DNA of 64,000 nucleotides, taken from NCBI RefSeq assembly GCF_016785085.1, contig NZ_JAENHO010000003.1:496001-560000 (forward strand), in the 5' to 3' direction. Position numbers and translations under genes: made by a program. Positions 1-9,342 of the stretch are shown here, piece by piece. Origin of the DNA: Paractinoplanes lichenicola (lineage in GTDB: Bacteria; Actinomycetota; Actinomycetes; Mycobacteriales; Micromonosporaceae). Under the pieces are notes generated by a model that searched no databases, was not told where the DNA came from, and was given only the letters and a program-made list of their open reading frames with translations. Position 1 is the first letter of the stretch. Every line of letters starts with the position of its first letter.

Positions 1-702
1 GTGCTGCTGCATGCGGCGCAGCACGGTGATCAGCGGCCCGCCGCCGTCGGCCCAGCGCACGCTGACGACGTGCGGATACGTCTCGCGGTCCCAGTGCACG
101 TCGACCCAGCCGAAGTCGAGGTCGAGCAGGTGCAGACTGGTCGAGGCGGCCGTGCGCGCGGCCAGGATCTGGCTGCCGTCGGGCGACCACCACCAGCCGC
201 GATCGCGCCCGAAGCGCCGGGCCGTCTCGTCCGGCACGCCCCAGCCGATCGTGCCGCAGTGCTCGCGCCACGCGTTGCCGGACTCGCCGGCCAGCAGCCG
301 GTCGCCGTCGGGGCCGACCACCCGCAGCGACGGGGAGCCGCCCTGCCGGCTCACGTAGCCGATGTTGCCGCCGCGCGGATCGGGCCGTGGGTCCTCGGCG
401 GGCTCGTCGGTGGGCACCTCGGCGACCGTGCCCCGCACCAGGTCGGCCCGGAACAGACGGCCCGCGCGGGCGAACGCGGCCACGCAGGCGTCGCGATCGG
501 TCGCGTACGAGGCCAGCGGGCCCGGCGCGACCAGGGACTCGGCCGCCGTCGCGACGTTGAGCACCCAGAGCGAGGCGACCGGGTCCTCGGGGCCGGTGGA
601 ACGCAGGAACGCCACCCGCCGGCCGTCCGCGCCGACCGTCACCGCGTGCGGCGCGCCGTGGCGGAAGTGGCCGGTGCGCTCCGCGAGTCCAGGGAAGTCC
701 AC
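1..702 (-). CDS. S9 family (prolyl oligopeptidase/DPP4-like) peptidase, N-terminal part
   Basis: The 234 visible residues form the N-terminal part of an S9 serine peptidase; the rest, including the catalytic alpha/beta-hydrolase domain, lies beyond the window edge. Beta-propeller strand motifs can be read: [14 protein letters not shown] near residue 22, SLWVLN near 46, [29 protein letters not shown] and [17 protein letters not shown]. Such cytosolic enzymes cleave short peptides, often after proline. I chose the GTG at 702 because the following [10 protein letters not shown] resembles the usual start of actinobacterial family members; GTG at 753 and TTG at 723 are in-frame alternatives and none has a clear ribosome site. 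It is divergent from mshB across 94 bp. Family assignment is firm, substrate unknown. Confidence 0.8.
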   Translation of the reverse strand, partial: MDFPGLAERTGHFRHGAPHAVTVGADGRRVAFLRSTGPEDPVASLWVLNVATAAESLVAPGPLASYATDRDACVAAFARAGRLFRADLVRGTVAEVPTDEPAEDPRPDPRGGNIGYVSRQGGSPSLRVVGPDGDRLLAGESGNAWREHCGTIGWGVPDETARRFGRDRGWWWSPDGSQILAARTAASTSLHLLDLDFGWVDVHWDRETYPHVVSVRWADGGGPLITVLRRMQQH

Positions 703-796
703 CCGGACAGCATCGCTGATCAAGGGCCACTTGTGCGCCCCAAACCCGCGCACGGCGTCCGAACCGTCGCCGATGATCCCGCGTACAGTTGCGCGC

Positions 797-1699
797 GTGA
801 CTGACGCCTTGCCCGCGCGCCGGCTGCTGCTGGTGCACGCCCACCCCGACGACGAGGTCACCGGCACCGGCGCGACCATGGCCCACTACGCCGCGGCCGG
901 CGCCCACGTGACGCTCGTGACCTGCACGCTCGGCGAGGAGGGCGAGATCCACGTCCCCGAGCTGGCCCGGCTCGAGGCGGCCCAGGCCGACCAGCTCGGC
1001 GGTTATCGGCTGGTCGAGCTGTCCCGCGCGTGCGCCGCGCTCGGCGTGACCGATCACCGGTTCCTCGGCGGCGCCGGGCGTTATCGCGACTCCGGCATGA
1101 TGGGCCTGCCCACCAACGACCACGCCCGCGCGTTCTGGTCGGCCGACCTCGACGAGGCCGCCGCGCACCTGGTCGAGATCATGCGCGAGATCAAGCCCCA
1201 GGTGATGATCACGTACGACCCGAACGGGTTCTACGGCCATCCTGACCACATCCAGGCGCACCGGGTGGCCATGCGCGCGGCCGAGCTGGCCGGCGCCGAC
1301 GGCCCGCAGAAGATCTACTGGACCGCGATGCCGCTGAGCGTGCTGCGCGACGGCATGGACGCGTTCCGCGAGCTCTCCGACAACCCGTTCGCCGGTGTCG
1401 AGAAGGTCGAGGACCTGCCGTTCGGCCACTCCGACGACGAGATCGCCGCGCGCATCGACGGCACCGACTTCTATCACCAGAAGGTGGCGGCCATGCAGGC
1501 CCACGCCACCCAGATCCCCGACAACTCCTGGCTGTACGGCATCGCCGGCGACTTCGGCGGCGAGTTCATGGGCGTGGAGTACTTCACGATCGCCAAGGGG
1601 TCGCGCGGCCCGGGCGAGGGCCCGCACGGCTGGGAGAGCGACCTGTTCGGCGGGCTCGAGCTCGAGCAGCCGGCGGCGGCCGACGCGGCCTCGCGATGA
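797..1699 (+). CDS. mshB: N-acetyl-1-D-myo-inosityl-2-amino-2-deoxy-alpha-D-glucopyranoside deacetylase (MshB)
   Basis: Zinc-dependent LmbE-family deacetylase of 300 residues, the second dedicated step of mycothiol synthesis: it deacetylates GlcNAc-inositol so that MshC can add cysteine. The metal-binding AHPDDE motif is at residues 15-20. The third metal ligand lies in GHPDH, His148 or His151 (His147 in the M. tuberculosis enzyme). Length matches the family (about 290-305). The start is the GTG giving [20 protein letters not shown]; the reading frame stays open far upstream but that part is antisense to the S9 peptidase. The stop overlaps the next start by 4 nt (ATGA), so the two genes are probably translationally coupled. 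Confidence 0.93.
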   Translation: MTDALPARRLLLVHAHPDDEVTGTGATMAHYAAAGAHVTLVTCTLGEEGEIHVPELARLEAAQADQLGGYRLVELSRACAALGVTDHRFLGGAGRYRDSGMMGLPTNDHARAFWSADLDEAAAHLVEIMREIKPQVMITYDPNGFYGHPDHIQAHRVAMRAAELAGADGPQKIYWTAMPLSVLRDGMDAFRELSDNPFAGVEKVEDLPFGHSDDEIAARIDGTDFYHQKVAAMQAHATQIPDNSWLYGIAGDFGGEFMGVEYFTIAKGSRGPGEGPHGWESDLFGGLELEQPAAADAASR

Positions 1700-2190
1700 G
1701 CACCGAGGTGAGCACCCCGCTGGAGGAACCGCCCGCCCCCGAGCCGAAGAAGCCCGGCTGGGATCCGGTGCTCCGGGTCGCCGGTGTCGTGATCTCGATC
1801 CTGGCCGCCCTGATCAGCGGCTTCCTCGAGATCAACCTGAGCACGCTGCGGGCCGGTGACTTCGTCACGATCTGGCGCGGCGACGCGATCGGCTCCGGCG
1901 GCGGCCCGCTGCTCGGCCTGTCGATCCTGCTGGCCGGCGGGCTGAACTGGGCGATCGCCTGGTTCGCGGTGACCACCACCCGCCGCCGCTGGGCGCTCGG
2001 CCCGCCGTGGGCGCTGTGGACGCTGCTCATGCTGGGCGCGGCCGGCGTCCGCACCGACGAGGGCGACTACCTGCTCGGCGGCGAGAACTGGGTCGCGCTC
2101 GTGATGATCCTGGTCGGCAGCCTGACGTACGCTGTTTACTCCTATCGCCTGATCTTGAAGGGGCGGTTGCCGCAACAAACGCCACGGTGA
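1696..2190 (+). CDS. Four-helix membrane protein coupled to mshB
   Basis: A 164-residue integral membrane protein with a Pro/Glu/Lys-rich cytoplasmic N-terminus of about 25 residues. Four hydrophobic segments lie at about 27-46, 66-90, 97-112 and 128-148, followed by a short basic tail. It overlaps mshB by 4 nt (ATGA) and so is co-translated with it. I recognise no family motif. A link with mycothiol metabolism is suggested only by the operon; no catalytic or ligand-binding residues are evident. Confidence 0.8.
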   Translation: MSTEVSTPLEEPPAPEPKKPGWDPVLRVAGVVISILAALISGFLEINLSTLRAGDFVTIWRGDAIGSGGGPLLGLSILLAGGLNWAIAWFAVTTTRRRWALGPPWALWTLLMLGAAGVRTDEGDYLLGGENWVALVMILVGSLTYAVYSYRLILKGRLPQQTPR

Positions 2191-2199
2191 GGTGAGCAC

Positions 2200-4083
2200 G
2201 TGACGTCGAAGTCCGAGTGGTTCGGTCCGCAGCCGCCCGCGGGAGCGAGGCCGGACGACACCGTCATCCTCAACGAGGCACCCGACGGCAGCGTTTCGGT
2301 TCCCGATGGGGCGGACGCCACAGTTCCGCTGCCGATGAGCTCGGCGACGGCGATCATCCCGGCCGCGCGTCAGGCGCCGCCGCAGGAACGGATCGAGACG
2401 CCGCCACCGCCGCCGTCACCGCCCCGCAAGAAACGGAAGTGGCTGGTCGCGGCGAGTGTGGTCGCGCTGCTGGGCGCCGGTGCGGCCGGGTCGGCGGCCT
2501 ACGTGACGACCGGTGACATCCCGCGCGGGGTCGAGGTGCTCGGTCTTAGCCTCGGCGCGTTGACCCTGGCCGAGGCCGAGAAGGCGCTGCGGGATCATGT
2601 CGCGGCGCGCTCGGCCCAGCCGGCCCGCGTCCGGCTCGACGGCAAGGACGTCACGGTCCCGGCCGAGTCGGTCGGTCTCGCCTTCGACGTGCCGGCCACC
2701 GTCGATGCGGCGGCCACGAGCGGGGTGCGGTTCTTCGGGACCAAGAGCATTCCCCCAGCCGTACGCGTTGACGAGGCCAAACTCACGGCGGCGCTCCGCA
2801 AGCAGCTGAACACCGAGCGGGTCACCGTGCGCCGGCCGGCGATCGCCTTCCGGGGTGTCGAGCCCGTGGTGGCGTACGGGAAACCCGGTCTTGATCTTGA
2901 TGGGGGCCTCGCGGCCGAGCGGGTGATCGCGGCGTGGCCGACGGGTGGGGTGGCCGATGTGCCGCTGACCACGCGCACCCCGGTGATGGCCCGGGAGCAG
3001 GTCGACGCGCTGGTCGACGAGGTGGCCAAGCCCGCCGTGGCCGCGCCGGTGACCGTGACCGTGGGCGCGAAGTCGCTCGTCCTGACGCCCGCGGCCATCG
3101 CGAAGGGCCTGGTCTTCCGCGCGGACAGCACCGGCAGGCTGACTCCGGCGATCGATGCCACGCGGCTGCGCACGGCCGGGGCCACCGAGTTCCGCAAGGT
3201 CGAGACGGCGGCCAAACCGGCTTCCGTACGCCTGCAGGACGGCAAGCCGCAGGTCGTGGCGGGCACTCCCGGCCGGCTCGTGGACGTCACCAAACTCGGC
3301 CCCGAGCTGCTCAAGGTGCTCCCGGCCACGGGTTCGCGCGAGGTCACCGGCGTGCTGGCCACGGCCGAGTCGGAGACGAGCGTCGCCGACGTGACCAAGC
3401 TCGGCATCAAGGAGAAGGTGTCGACCTTCACCACGTATTTCACCGGCGGTCGCAACGCCCCACGCAGCCAGAACATCATCACCGTGGCCAAGGCCGTGGA
3501 CGGCGCGGTCGTGCAGCCGGGGGCGACGTTCTCGCTCAACAAGCACACCGGCGAGCGCAACTACGCCAAGGGTTACAAGGACGCCCCGGTGATCGTCGGC
3601 GGCGTGCTCGAGCCGGGTGTCGGCGGCGGCGCCTCCCAGTTCACGACGACGCTGTTCAACGCGGCCTACTACGCGGGCCTCGAGGACGTCGAGCACAAGC
3701 CGCACTCGTTCTACTTCTCGCGCTATCCCGCGGTCATCGAGGCGACGATCTTCTATCCGACGCTCGATCTCAAGTTCAAGAACACCACCCCGTACGGGGT
3801 TCTGATCGACACCGCCACAACCGGGCGCTCGGTGACCGTGACGTTGTGGAGCACGAAGGTCTACGACAGCGTCAAGACCGTCTACGGCCCCAAGCGCAAC
3901 CGGACCAGCCCGCCCACCGTGCAGCGCGAGGCCGGTCCCCGGTGCATCGCTACCAGCGGACTCCCAGGCTTCACCCAGGACGCATGGCGCGTCATCCGCA
4001 AGGATGGCCAGGAGGTCGAGCGCGAGAAGTTCACTTGGCGTTACGATCCCGAGCCACGATTCGTCTGCGGCGGCACGGAGTAG
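2200..4083 (+). CDS. VanW family protein with peptidoglycan-binding-like repeats
   Basis: 627 residues, membrane-anchored and mostly outside the cell. A Pro-rich cytoplasmic region (1-82) precedes a transmembrane segment at about 86-105. Two repeats of the PG_binding_4 type follow (about 110-260 and 265-385), then a VanW domain at about 407-545 with the typical NIITVAKAVDGAVVQPG and GVGGGASQFTTTLFNAAY stretches. VanW proteins occur in vancomycin-resistance and cell-wall loci but their biochemical role is unsettled. The start is GTG with GAGGTGAG just upstream, 9 nt after the previous gene. Domain assignment is firm; function is unknown beyond probable cell-envelope work. Confidence 0.85.
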   Translation: MTSKSEWFGPQPPAGARPDDTVILNEAPDGSVSVPDGADATVPLPMSSATAIIPAARQAPPQERIETPPPPPSPPRKKRKWLVAASVVALLGAGAAGSAAYVTTGDIPRGVEVLGLSLGALTLAEAEKALRDHVAARSAQPARVRLDGKDVTVPAESVGLAFDVPATVDAAATSGVRFFGTKSIPPAVRVDEAKLTAALRKQLNTERVTVRRPAIAFRGVEPVVAYGKPGLDLDGGLAAERVIAAWPTGGVADVPLTTRTPVMAREQVDALVDEVAKPAVAAPVTVTVGAKSLVLTPAAIAKGLVFRADSTGRLTPAIDATRLRTAGATEFRKVETAAKPASVRLQDGKPQVVAGTPGRLVDVTKLGPELLKVLPATGSREVTGVLATAESETSVADVTKLGIKEKVSTFTTYFTGGRNAPRSQNIITVAKAVDGAVVQPGATFSLNKHTGERNYAKGYKDAPVIVGGVLEPGVGGGASQFTTTLFNAAYYAGLEDVEHKPHSFYFSRYPAVIEATIFYPTLDLKFKNTTPYGVLIDTATTGRSVTVTLWSTKVYDSVKTVYGPKRNRTSPPTVQREAGPRCIATSGLPGFTQDAWRVIRKDGQEVEREKFTWRYDPEPRFVCGGTE

Positions 4084-4110
4084 TCCGCCGGGCAGGTTCC
4101 GGGAGGGCAT

Positions 4111-4581
4111 ATGAGGCAGCAGCGCTGGTTCCCGATCGCGGCGCTGGCGATCGGCCTGTTCGCGATCAACGCGGTGGCCCGGCTGGTCACCCGGTTCGCG
4201 TTCGACGACAACGACGCCGCCGAGACCCGTACGACGGTCATCATGTTCGCGCTGATCGGCGTGGTGCTGGCCGTTTACGCGTTCCGGGCCTCGCACCGGC
4301 GCCGCCCGTCGGAGTGGCTCGTGCCCGACTGGGCGCTCGGCGTGGCCGGCGCGATGGTGCTGACCCTCCTGGTCGGACCGTTCGTCAGCGGCGAGCAGCC
4401 GTTCGCGAGCGGCTCCGACCACTTCTTCGCCCAGATCGCCCTCTACGCCGCGTTCGCCGGCGGCGGCACCCTGGTCGGCTACTGGGTCTCGGTCGCGCTC
4501 GGCCACGACTATCGCTCGCGCTCGCTCAAGGCCTACGGCGAGATGCGCCAGGCCAAGCCGCGCAAGATCGTCCGTCGCTGA
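4111..4581 (+). CDS. Small integral membrane protein
   Basis: 156 residues with four hydrophobic segments (about 6-24, 43-58, 72-90, 107-128) and a basic C-terminal tail ending RKIVRR. A good ribosome site (GGGAGG) lies just before the ATG and 27 nt separate it from the VanW gene, so it probably belongs to the same operon. No family is recognised. It ends 2 bp from the stop of the convergent GNAT gene. Confidence 0.78.
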   Translation: MRQQRWFPIAALAIGLFAINAVARLVTRFAFDDNDAAETRTTVIMFALIGVVLAVYAFRASHRRRPSEWLVPDWALGVAGAMVLTLLVGPFVSGEQPFASGSDHFFAQIALYAAFAGGGTLVGYWVSVALGHDYRSRSLKAYGEMRQAKPRKIVRR

Positions 4582-4583
4582 CG

Positions 4584-5549
4584 TTAGTCGAGTGGTGCCT
4601 CGCGTGTCAGATACGTGTGGTGCGTGGTGAAGCCGACCCGGCCGTAGAGCGTGACCGCGCTCGTGTTGCGCTCCTCGACCTGCAGATAGACCCGCGAGCT
4701 GCCGTGCTGGGCGCCCCACTGGGCCAGCCCGCGCAGCACGTGCTGGGCCAGGCCCTGCCGGCGGGCGTGCGGGGCCGTCTGCAGCAGCGCCACGCCGAGC
4801 CAGCGGCCGGGCCCGGTGACCGCGCCCCGGCCCACTGCGAGCAGGCCGCCGTCGGCGTCGCGAACCTGGGCGAAGACGACGTCGGCGGGGGCGCTCAGGA
4901 TGCGTCCGGCGGCCGGCGGCAGCGTGCCCTTGTGCTCGGCGACCATGACGAACCAGTCGTCGCCGGGGCTGTCGGCCAGCTCGACCGGGGACAGATCGGG
5001 CCGGGCCGGCAACACGCCGGTCAGCGCGGCCAGCGAGGTCGTCTGCACCAGGGTGAGCGGCCGGGCGCCCCAGCCGCGGGCGTCGAGGGCGGCGTTGACC
5101 GGAGCGGCCAGCGGCATCGGCGCGTTGATCAGCGGGCGCTGGCCGTGTGCCGAATACCACTCCTCGACCGCGTCGATGGCGGCCTCGAGCGGCCGGTCGG
5201 GATCGCCCACCGCGAGGGCCGAATTCGCCCGGCCGGTCCAGTTCTCGGCGGCCCGGAGGAGCCAATTGCCCAGCTTGGCCTGCGTCGGAGCCGGCCAGGC
5301 GTCGTTCGCGGCCAGCTCGAGGGCGATCACCTCGGCCGCGGGCGGGCGGCGAGCGGCGGGCACCCTTTTCGCGCGATGAACCTCACGCAGTGGGACGCGG
5401 ACGGTGCCCTTCTCGGTGGCGATCGTAAGATCGGTCTCGGTGAGATCGACCAGCTCACCGAGGGCATCCGTATAGAGCGTCCGGTTCTGGGAAACCCCTA
5501 CAATGCGGCGTACCACCACCCGGTGCCCCACATCCTGCCGACGGAGCAC
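4584..5549 (-). CDS. GNAT family N-acetyltransferase with N-terminal SH3-like domain
   Basis: 321 residues. Residues 1-65 form a small beta-rich, SH3/Sm-like domain (GHRVVVRRIVG, TEKGTVRVPLREV). The C-terminal half, from about 185, is a GNAT fold with the acetyl-CoA loop TAPHARRQGLAQHVL and a terminal NTSAVTLYGRVGF helix. It should transfer an acetyl group from acetyl-CoA to an unknown amine. GTG start behind an excellent GGAGGAGGTG site; TAGTAT some 25 bp further upstream is a plausible -10. Divergent from fdxA, a neighbourhood I recall from other actinobacteria. Confidence 0.85.
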   Translation of the reverse strand: MLRRQDVGHRVVVRRIVGVSQNRTLYTDALGELVDLTETDLTIATEKGTVRVPLREVHRAKRVPAARRPPAAEVIALELAANDAWPAPTQAKLGNWLLRAAENWTGRANSALAVGDPDRPLEAAIDAVEEWYSAHGQRPLINAPMPLAAPVNAALDARGWGARPLTLVQTTSLAALTGVLPARPDLSPVELADSPGDDWFVMVAEHKGTLPPAAGRILSAPADVVFAQVRDADGGLLAVGRGAVTGPGRWLGVALLQTAPHARRQGLAQHVLRGLAQWGAQHGSSRVYLQVEERNTSAVTLYGRVGFTTHHTYLTREAPLD

Positions 5550-5631
5550 GTGTCACCTCCTCCGGCGGTGATACTAGGCTCTGCAACTGTCGCCGGCGGT
5601 CCCCGCGGCAAGGCTTTGGAGGGAAAGACCC

Positions 5632-5955
5632 GTGACCTACATCATCGCTGAGCCCTGCGTCGATGTGCTTGACAAGGCATGCATCGAGGAATGCCCGGTC
5701 GACTGCATCTATGAGGGCAACCGGATGCTCTACATCCACCCCGATGAGTGCGTCGACTGCGGGGCCTGTGAGCCGGTCTGCCCCGTCGAGGCGATCTTCT
5801 ACGAGGACGACGTCCCCGACCAGTGGAAGGACTACACGACGGCGAACTACGAGTTCTTCGAGGACCTCGGCTCGCCCGGTGGCGCGGCCAAGGTCGGCAA
5901 GATCGAGAAGGACACGCCGTTCGTCGCGTCGCAGCCGCCCCGGGGCGAGAGCTGA
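5632..5955 (+). CDS. fdxA: Seven-iron ferredoxin (FdxA/FdxC type)
   Basis: 107-residue electron carrier of the 3Fe-4S/4Fe-4S class. Cysteines at 9, 17, 21, 25, 40, 43, 46 and 50 give the CX7CX3CX3C and CX2CX2CX3C patterns of 7Fe ferredoxins, with the extended acidic C-terminus usual for the actinobacterial protein. Start GTG with GGAGGG 8 nt upstream. The stop overlaps the beginning of dapC, as in the M. tuberculosis fdxC-dapC pair. Likely electron donor for cytochromes P450 or other reductases. Confidence 0.94.
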   Translation: MTYIIAEPCVDVLDKACIEECPVDCIYEGNRMLYIHPDECVDCGACEPVCPVEAIFYEDDVPDQWKDYTTANYEFFEDLGSPGGAAKVGKIEKDTPFVASQPPRGES

Positions 5956-7043
5956 GCGGGCTGTCCGCGGCCCTGCCGGATTTCCCCTGGGATCTGCTGG
6001 AGCCGGCCAAGGCCCGGGCGGCCGCGCACCCCGACGGCGTAGTCGACCTCTCGGTCGGCACGCCCGTCGACCCCGTGCCGCCGCTGATCCGGCGCGCCCT
6101 CGCGGACGCGTCGGATTCGCCGGGTTACCCGCTCACCGCGGGCACCCCGGCCCTGCGCGCGGCCATCGCGCAGTGGCTCGTCCGTGAGTGCGGCGCCTCG
6201 GGCACCCCTGATGTGCTGCCCACGATCGGCTCCAAGGAGCTGGTCGCCTGGCTGCCCACCCTGCTCGGCGTCGGTCCGGGCGACACCGTCGTGATCCCGG
6301 CCATCGGCTACCCGACGTACGAGGTCGGTGTGCGCCTGGCCGGGGCCAAGGTGATCCGGTCCGACGCGCTGACCGCGGTCGGGCCCGACCCGTCCGTACG
6401 CCTGGTCTGGATCAACTCGCCGTCCAACCCGACCGGCAAGGTGCTGCCCGTCGAGCACCTGCGCAAGGTCGTCGCGTGGGCCCGCGAGCGCGGCGCCGTG
6501 GTCGTCAGCGACGAGTGCTACCTGTCGCTGGGCTGGGAGACGAAGCCCGTCTCGGTGCTCGACGACGCGGTGACCGGCGGCGACTACACCGGCGTGCTGG
6601 CCGTGCACTCGCTGTCCAAACGGTCCAACCTGGCCGGCTATCGGGCCGGCTTCGTCGGCGGCGACCCGGCCCTGATCGGCGAGCTGCTCGCCGTCCGCAA
6701 GCACGGCGGCATGATCGTGCCCGCCCCCGTGCAGGCCGCGATGATCGCCGCGCTCGGCGACGAGGAGCACGTGGCCGCCCAGCGCGCGGTCTACGCCCGC
6801 CGCCGCGACGAACTGCGGGTGGCGCTCACAAAAGCGGGATTCGAGATCAGCCACTCCGAGGCCGGCCTCTACCTGTGGTCGACCCGCGGCGAGGACTCCT
6901 GGAAGACCGTCGACTGGCTCGCCGAACGCGGCATTCTGGCTGCTCCCGGTGCCTTCTACGGCCCCGCCGCCGAGCAGCACGTGCGGATCGCTCTGACCGC
7001 GACCGACGAGCGAGTGGCCGCGGCGGTCGCCCGCCTGGCCTAG
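5952..7043 (+). CDS. dapC: Succinyldiaminopimelate aminotransferase (DapC)
   Basis: PLP fold-type I aminotransferase making N-succinyl-LL-2,6-diaminopimelate on the way to meso-diaminopimelate and lysine. Motifs: [25 protein letters not shown], and the Schiff-base lysine Lys223 in [16 protein letters not shown]. From the CTG that overlaps the fdxA stop (CTGA) the protein is 363 residues, the usual DapC size, and begins [12 protein letters not shown]. There is no ATG, GTG or TTG in this frame near that point. The only canonical codon upstream is GTG 5823, whose first 43 codons would be read inside fdxA and look non-homologous. A CTG start (5952 or 5961) coupled to fdxA is my inference. The stop codon lies in a long inverted repeat. 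Confidence 0.9.
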   Translation: MSGLSAALPDFPWDLLEPAKARAAAHPDGVVDLSVGTPVDPVPPLIRRALADASDSPGYPLTAGTPALRAAIAQWLVRECGASGTPDVLPTIGSKELVAWLPTLLGVGPGDTVVIPAIGYPTYEVGVRLAGAKVIRSDALTAVGPDPSVRLVWINSPSNPTGKVLPVEHLRKVVAWARERGAVVVSDECYLSLGWETKPVSVLDDAVTGGDYTGVLAVHSLSKRSNLAGYRAGFVGGDPALIGELLAVRKHGGMIVPAPVQAAMIAALGDEEHVAAQRAVYARRRDELRVALTKAGFEISHSEAGLYLWSTRGEDSWKTVDWLAERGILAAPGAFYGPAAEQHVRIALTATDERVAAAVARLA

Positions 7044-7102
7044 GTCCTGTTTCGTAGCTGGGCCCGGCCGCAGCCCCGCCCCAGCTACGAAACACGGCCT
7101 AG
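7040..7102. terminator. Long inverted repeat at the dapC end, probable bidirectional terminator
   Basis: Arms 7040-7062 and 7080-7102 are 23 bp each and complementary except at two positions, with a 17-nt GC-rich loop. The dapC stop codon lies in the left arm. No U-tract follows, so it would work as a strong GC hairpin rather than a classical intrinsic terminator. The arm core GTTTCGTAGCTGGG may be a dispersed genomic repeat; that cannot be judged from one copy. Confidence 0.7.
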
Positions 7103-7168
7103 GTTCAGGTAGACAACGGTCGCTACCCTCGGTGCGTTGCGAGACGACGTAGCTACGGGGAGGCGGTC

Positions 7169-7579
7169 GTGAGTGACGGCATTCGCGTCGAGACCGACGG
7201 TCTGAACAAGTTCTCCGACCAGGTCCAGGACGACACGTCCCGGACCCTCGAGCCGGGGTATTCCGACGCGCGGGTGTCCTTCGGCACCGGGGTGCGCTTC
7301 GGAACGAACAACGCCAGCGGCAGCGTGCACGCCGCCAAGGCCCGATACGCGGCGAGCGTCGAAGCCTCGACCGCGAACATCGAGGAATACATGGCTGCGG
7401 CCCGCGTGCTGGCCGACGCGGCGGCCAAGGTGGCCGAAGCGCTCGACGCCACCGACATGCGCGCGGCCGACCGCACCGACTGGATCAACGGTGCGCTGGT
7501 CACGGCGGCGACCGAGGCGCAGGCCCGGCGTCAGGCGGCCGAGCGGGCAATCCCGCACGGCGGGCGGCAGGCGATATGA
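7169..7579 (+). CDS. WXG100/ESX-like small helical protein
   Basis: 136 residues, almost entirely predicted helix with Ala-rich segments (ANIEEYMAAARVLADAAAKVAEAL), no signal peptide and no membrane segment. Position and helical-hairpin character fit a type VII secretion substrate or chaperone partner. The central W-x-G is replaced by a Gly-rich turn (GTGVRFGTNN), so it is an atypical member. GTG start with GGGGAGG upstream; its stop overlaps the next start (ATGA). Assignment rests mostly on context with the PPE-like protein and mycosin. Confidence 0.65.
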   Translation: MSDGIRVETDGLNKFSDQVQDDTSRTLEPGYSDARVSFGTGVRFGTNNASGSVHAAKARYAASVEASTANIEEYMAAARVLADAAAKVAEALDATDMRAADRTDWINGALVTAATEAQARRQAAERAIPHGGRQAI

Positions 7580-9342
7580 GCGACCCGGTGCTGACCAGCA
7601 GCTACTGCACGAACTGGGGAGCGTTCAACACGCCCCGGCTGTGGTCGATGGTGATGAACGAGGAAGATGGGCTCGCCCGCGAGCAGGTGCAGGGCTGGAA
7701 GCGGCTGGCCGGCTCGATCCGCGGCCAGCATCAGGCCCTCGCCACGGCCAAGGCCGACCTGATCGCCGCGTGGCCGCCCGACCAGAACGCGTCCGCCGAG
7801 GCCTTCCTCAACGAGCTCGACCGGCTGATGGCCCGGCTCCAGGTGGCCGCGACCGACGCCGACACCACGGCGAACGGCCTCGACAAGATCTTGAACGCGC
7901 TCGACACGGCCAAGAAGTCGATCGAGCCGCTGTGGGAGAAATACAAGGACAAGAGCGACGACCTGGTGCCGCGCTGGTTCGACAGCGCCGAGGACGAGAT
8001 CGACGAGCAGGCCCGCGCCATCATGATCACGATGGAGGGCGCGGTCTCCGACGCGGTGGCCGACCTGCGGGTGCCCGATCCGTACAACTTCAGCGTGGGC
8101 GAGGGGCCGCAGGAGTGGCCGCCCAAGCCGCAGCCCGGGGGTGGCGGCTCGGGCTCGGGCTCGGGTCGTCTTGGGTCGGGCGGCATCAGCACCGCTTTGC
8201 CGCATGACCCGCCGCCGCCGTTGCCGGGCCAGGAGCCGATCCTGCCCGACGATCCGGGCTCGCCCGGTTTGCCTGGTGGGCCTGGCTCGCCCGGTTCGCC
8301 TGGCTCGCCTGGCTCGCCTGGTGGGCCTGGTTCGCCTGGCTCACCCTCCGATCCCGGCGCGGGCGTCGGGGTTCGTCCCGGCGGGCCTGATCTGGCCGGG
8401 GTGATCAACCCGCCCGCGACTTTGCCGGCTCCGATCGGTGGCGGTCCGGCGGGCCCGGTCCCGGGTGGGGGTGCGCCGCCGTCGCTGGGTGGCGTTCCGC
8501 CGCTGGTGCCGGGGGTGCTGCCGGGCGGTGGTGGCGGCGGTGGTCCGGTGCCGGGCGCCGGTGTCGGCCGTCCTCCGGTGAGCGGGGCCGGTCGTGGTCC
8601 GGCCGTGGGGCGGACGCTGCCGTCGGGCGCGGTCATCGGCGGGCCCGGGTCGGTCGGTGGGCCGGGTGCCACGGGTGGTCGCGGCGTCGGCAATCCCGGT
8701 GTCGGTGGTGCGGGACGCGGTGTGGGGTCCCGGCCCGGCGGTATCGGTGGCATTGAGGGCGGGTCCGGCCGTGGCGGCGGTGGGCCGCAGCTCGGCGGGG
8801 CCGGTGGTCCTGGTGGAGCGGCCGGTCGTGGCCTCGGGGGCGTACGCGGTCCCGGCGCCGCTCGCGGCCGGTCCGGACGCCGTGACGGTGACGAGGTCGG
8901 TGGCATCCGTCCTGGTGCCGGCGACGTGGAGGCCTTCGGGTCGGCCCCGGGCGGCGCTTCCGGCGTGGTCGGCGGCCCGCTGGGTGGCGTCGGCGGCGGT
9001 CGCGCGGGCATCGGTGGACCCGGCGCCGGTGGCGGCCGGGCCGGTGTGGGCGGTGTCGGTGCTGGTGGCGGTCGGCTGGGTGCCGGGGCGGGCCGTGGTG
9101 GTGCCGCGCGGGCTCCGCGACCGAGCTGGCTGCCGGACGACCCGGTCGGACCCGATCGGCACACCTTCGCGGGCGGAACCCAGGGTGGGCGGGGCTCGCG
9201 GTCCCCCCACGGCGAGGAGCCGACCGGCTTCGACCCCGACAACCTGTGGCAGGTCGCCGAGGGCGTCAACCCGGTGATCGGCCCCGACGCGGACGACGAC
9301 TGGCACGACCCCGGCCCGAACGTGATCGGCCGCCGCGGGTGA
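7576..9342 (+). CDS. PPE/WXG-like N-terminal domain with long Gly/Pro collagen-like tail (type VII secretion substrate)
   Basis: 588 residues. Residues 1-175 form a long helical bundle resembling PPE/WXG partners (RGQHQALATAKADLIAAWPP, SAEAFLNELDRLMARLQ, about three long helices). From about 180 to 530 the protein is Gly/Pro/Ala-rich low complexity, including collagen-like GSPGSPGSPGG triplets at nt 8260-8345. It ends in a short ordered segment (DPDNLWQVAEGVNPVIGPD). Translationally coupled to the WXG-like gene before it and to the mycosin after it by 4-nt overlaps, so the three form one unit. Probable exported cell-surface protein. The GC-rich repeats create long meaningless antisense frames. 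Confidence 0.72.
   Translation: MSDPVLTSSYCTNWGAFNTPRLWSMVMNEEDGLAREQVQGWKRLAGSIRGQHQALATAKADLIAAWPPDQNASAEAFLNELDRLMARLQVAATDADTTANGLDKILNALDTAKKSIEPLWEKYKDKSDDLVPRWFDSAEDEIDEQARAIMITMEGAVSDAVADLRVPDPYNFSVGEGPQEWPPKPQPGGGGSGSGSGRLGSGGISTALPHDPPPPLPGQEPILPDDPGSPGLPGGPGSPGSPGSPGSPGGPGSPGSPSDPGAGVGVRPGGPDLAGVINPPATLPAPIGGGPAGPVPGGGAPPSLGGVPPLVPGVLPGGGGGGGPVPGAGVGRPPVSGAGRGPAVGRTLPSGAVIGGPGSVGGPGATGGRGVGNPGVGGAGRGVGSRPGGIGGIEGGSGRGGGGPQLGGAGGPGGAAGRGLGGVRGPGAARGRSGRRDGDEVGGIRPGAGDVEAFGSAPGGASGVVGGPLGGVGGGRAGIGGPGAGGGRAGVGGVGAGGGRLGAGAGRGGAARAPRPSWLPDDPVGPDRHTFAGGTQGGRGSRSPHGEEPTGFDPDNLWQVAEGVNPVIGPDADDDWHDPGPNVIGRRG

Noticed and set aside
2416..5265. 949-codon minus-strand frame antisense to the VanW gene
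   Set aside because: Arg/Gly/Pro-rich shadow with no recognisable domain; VanW and membrane genes are on the other strand.
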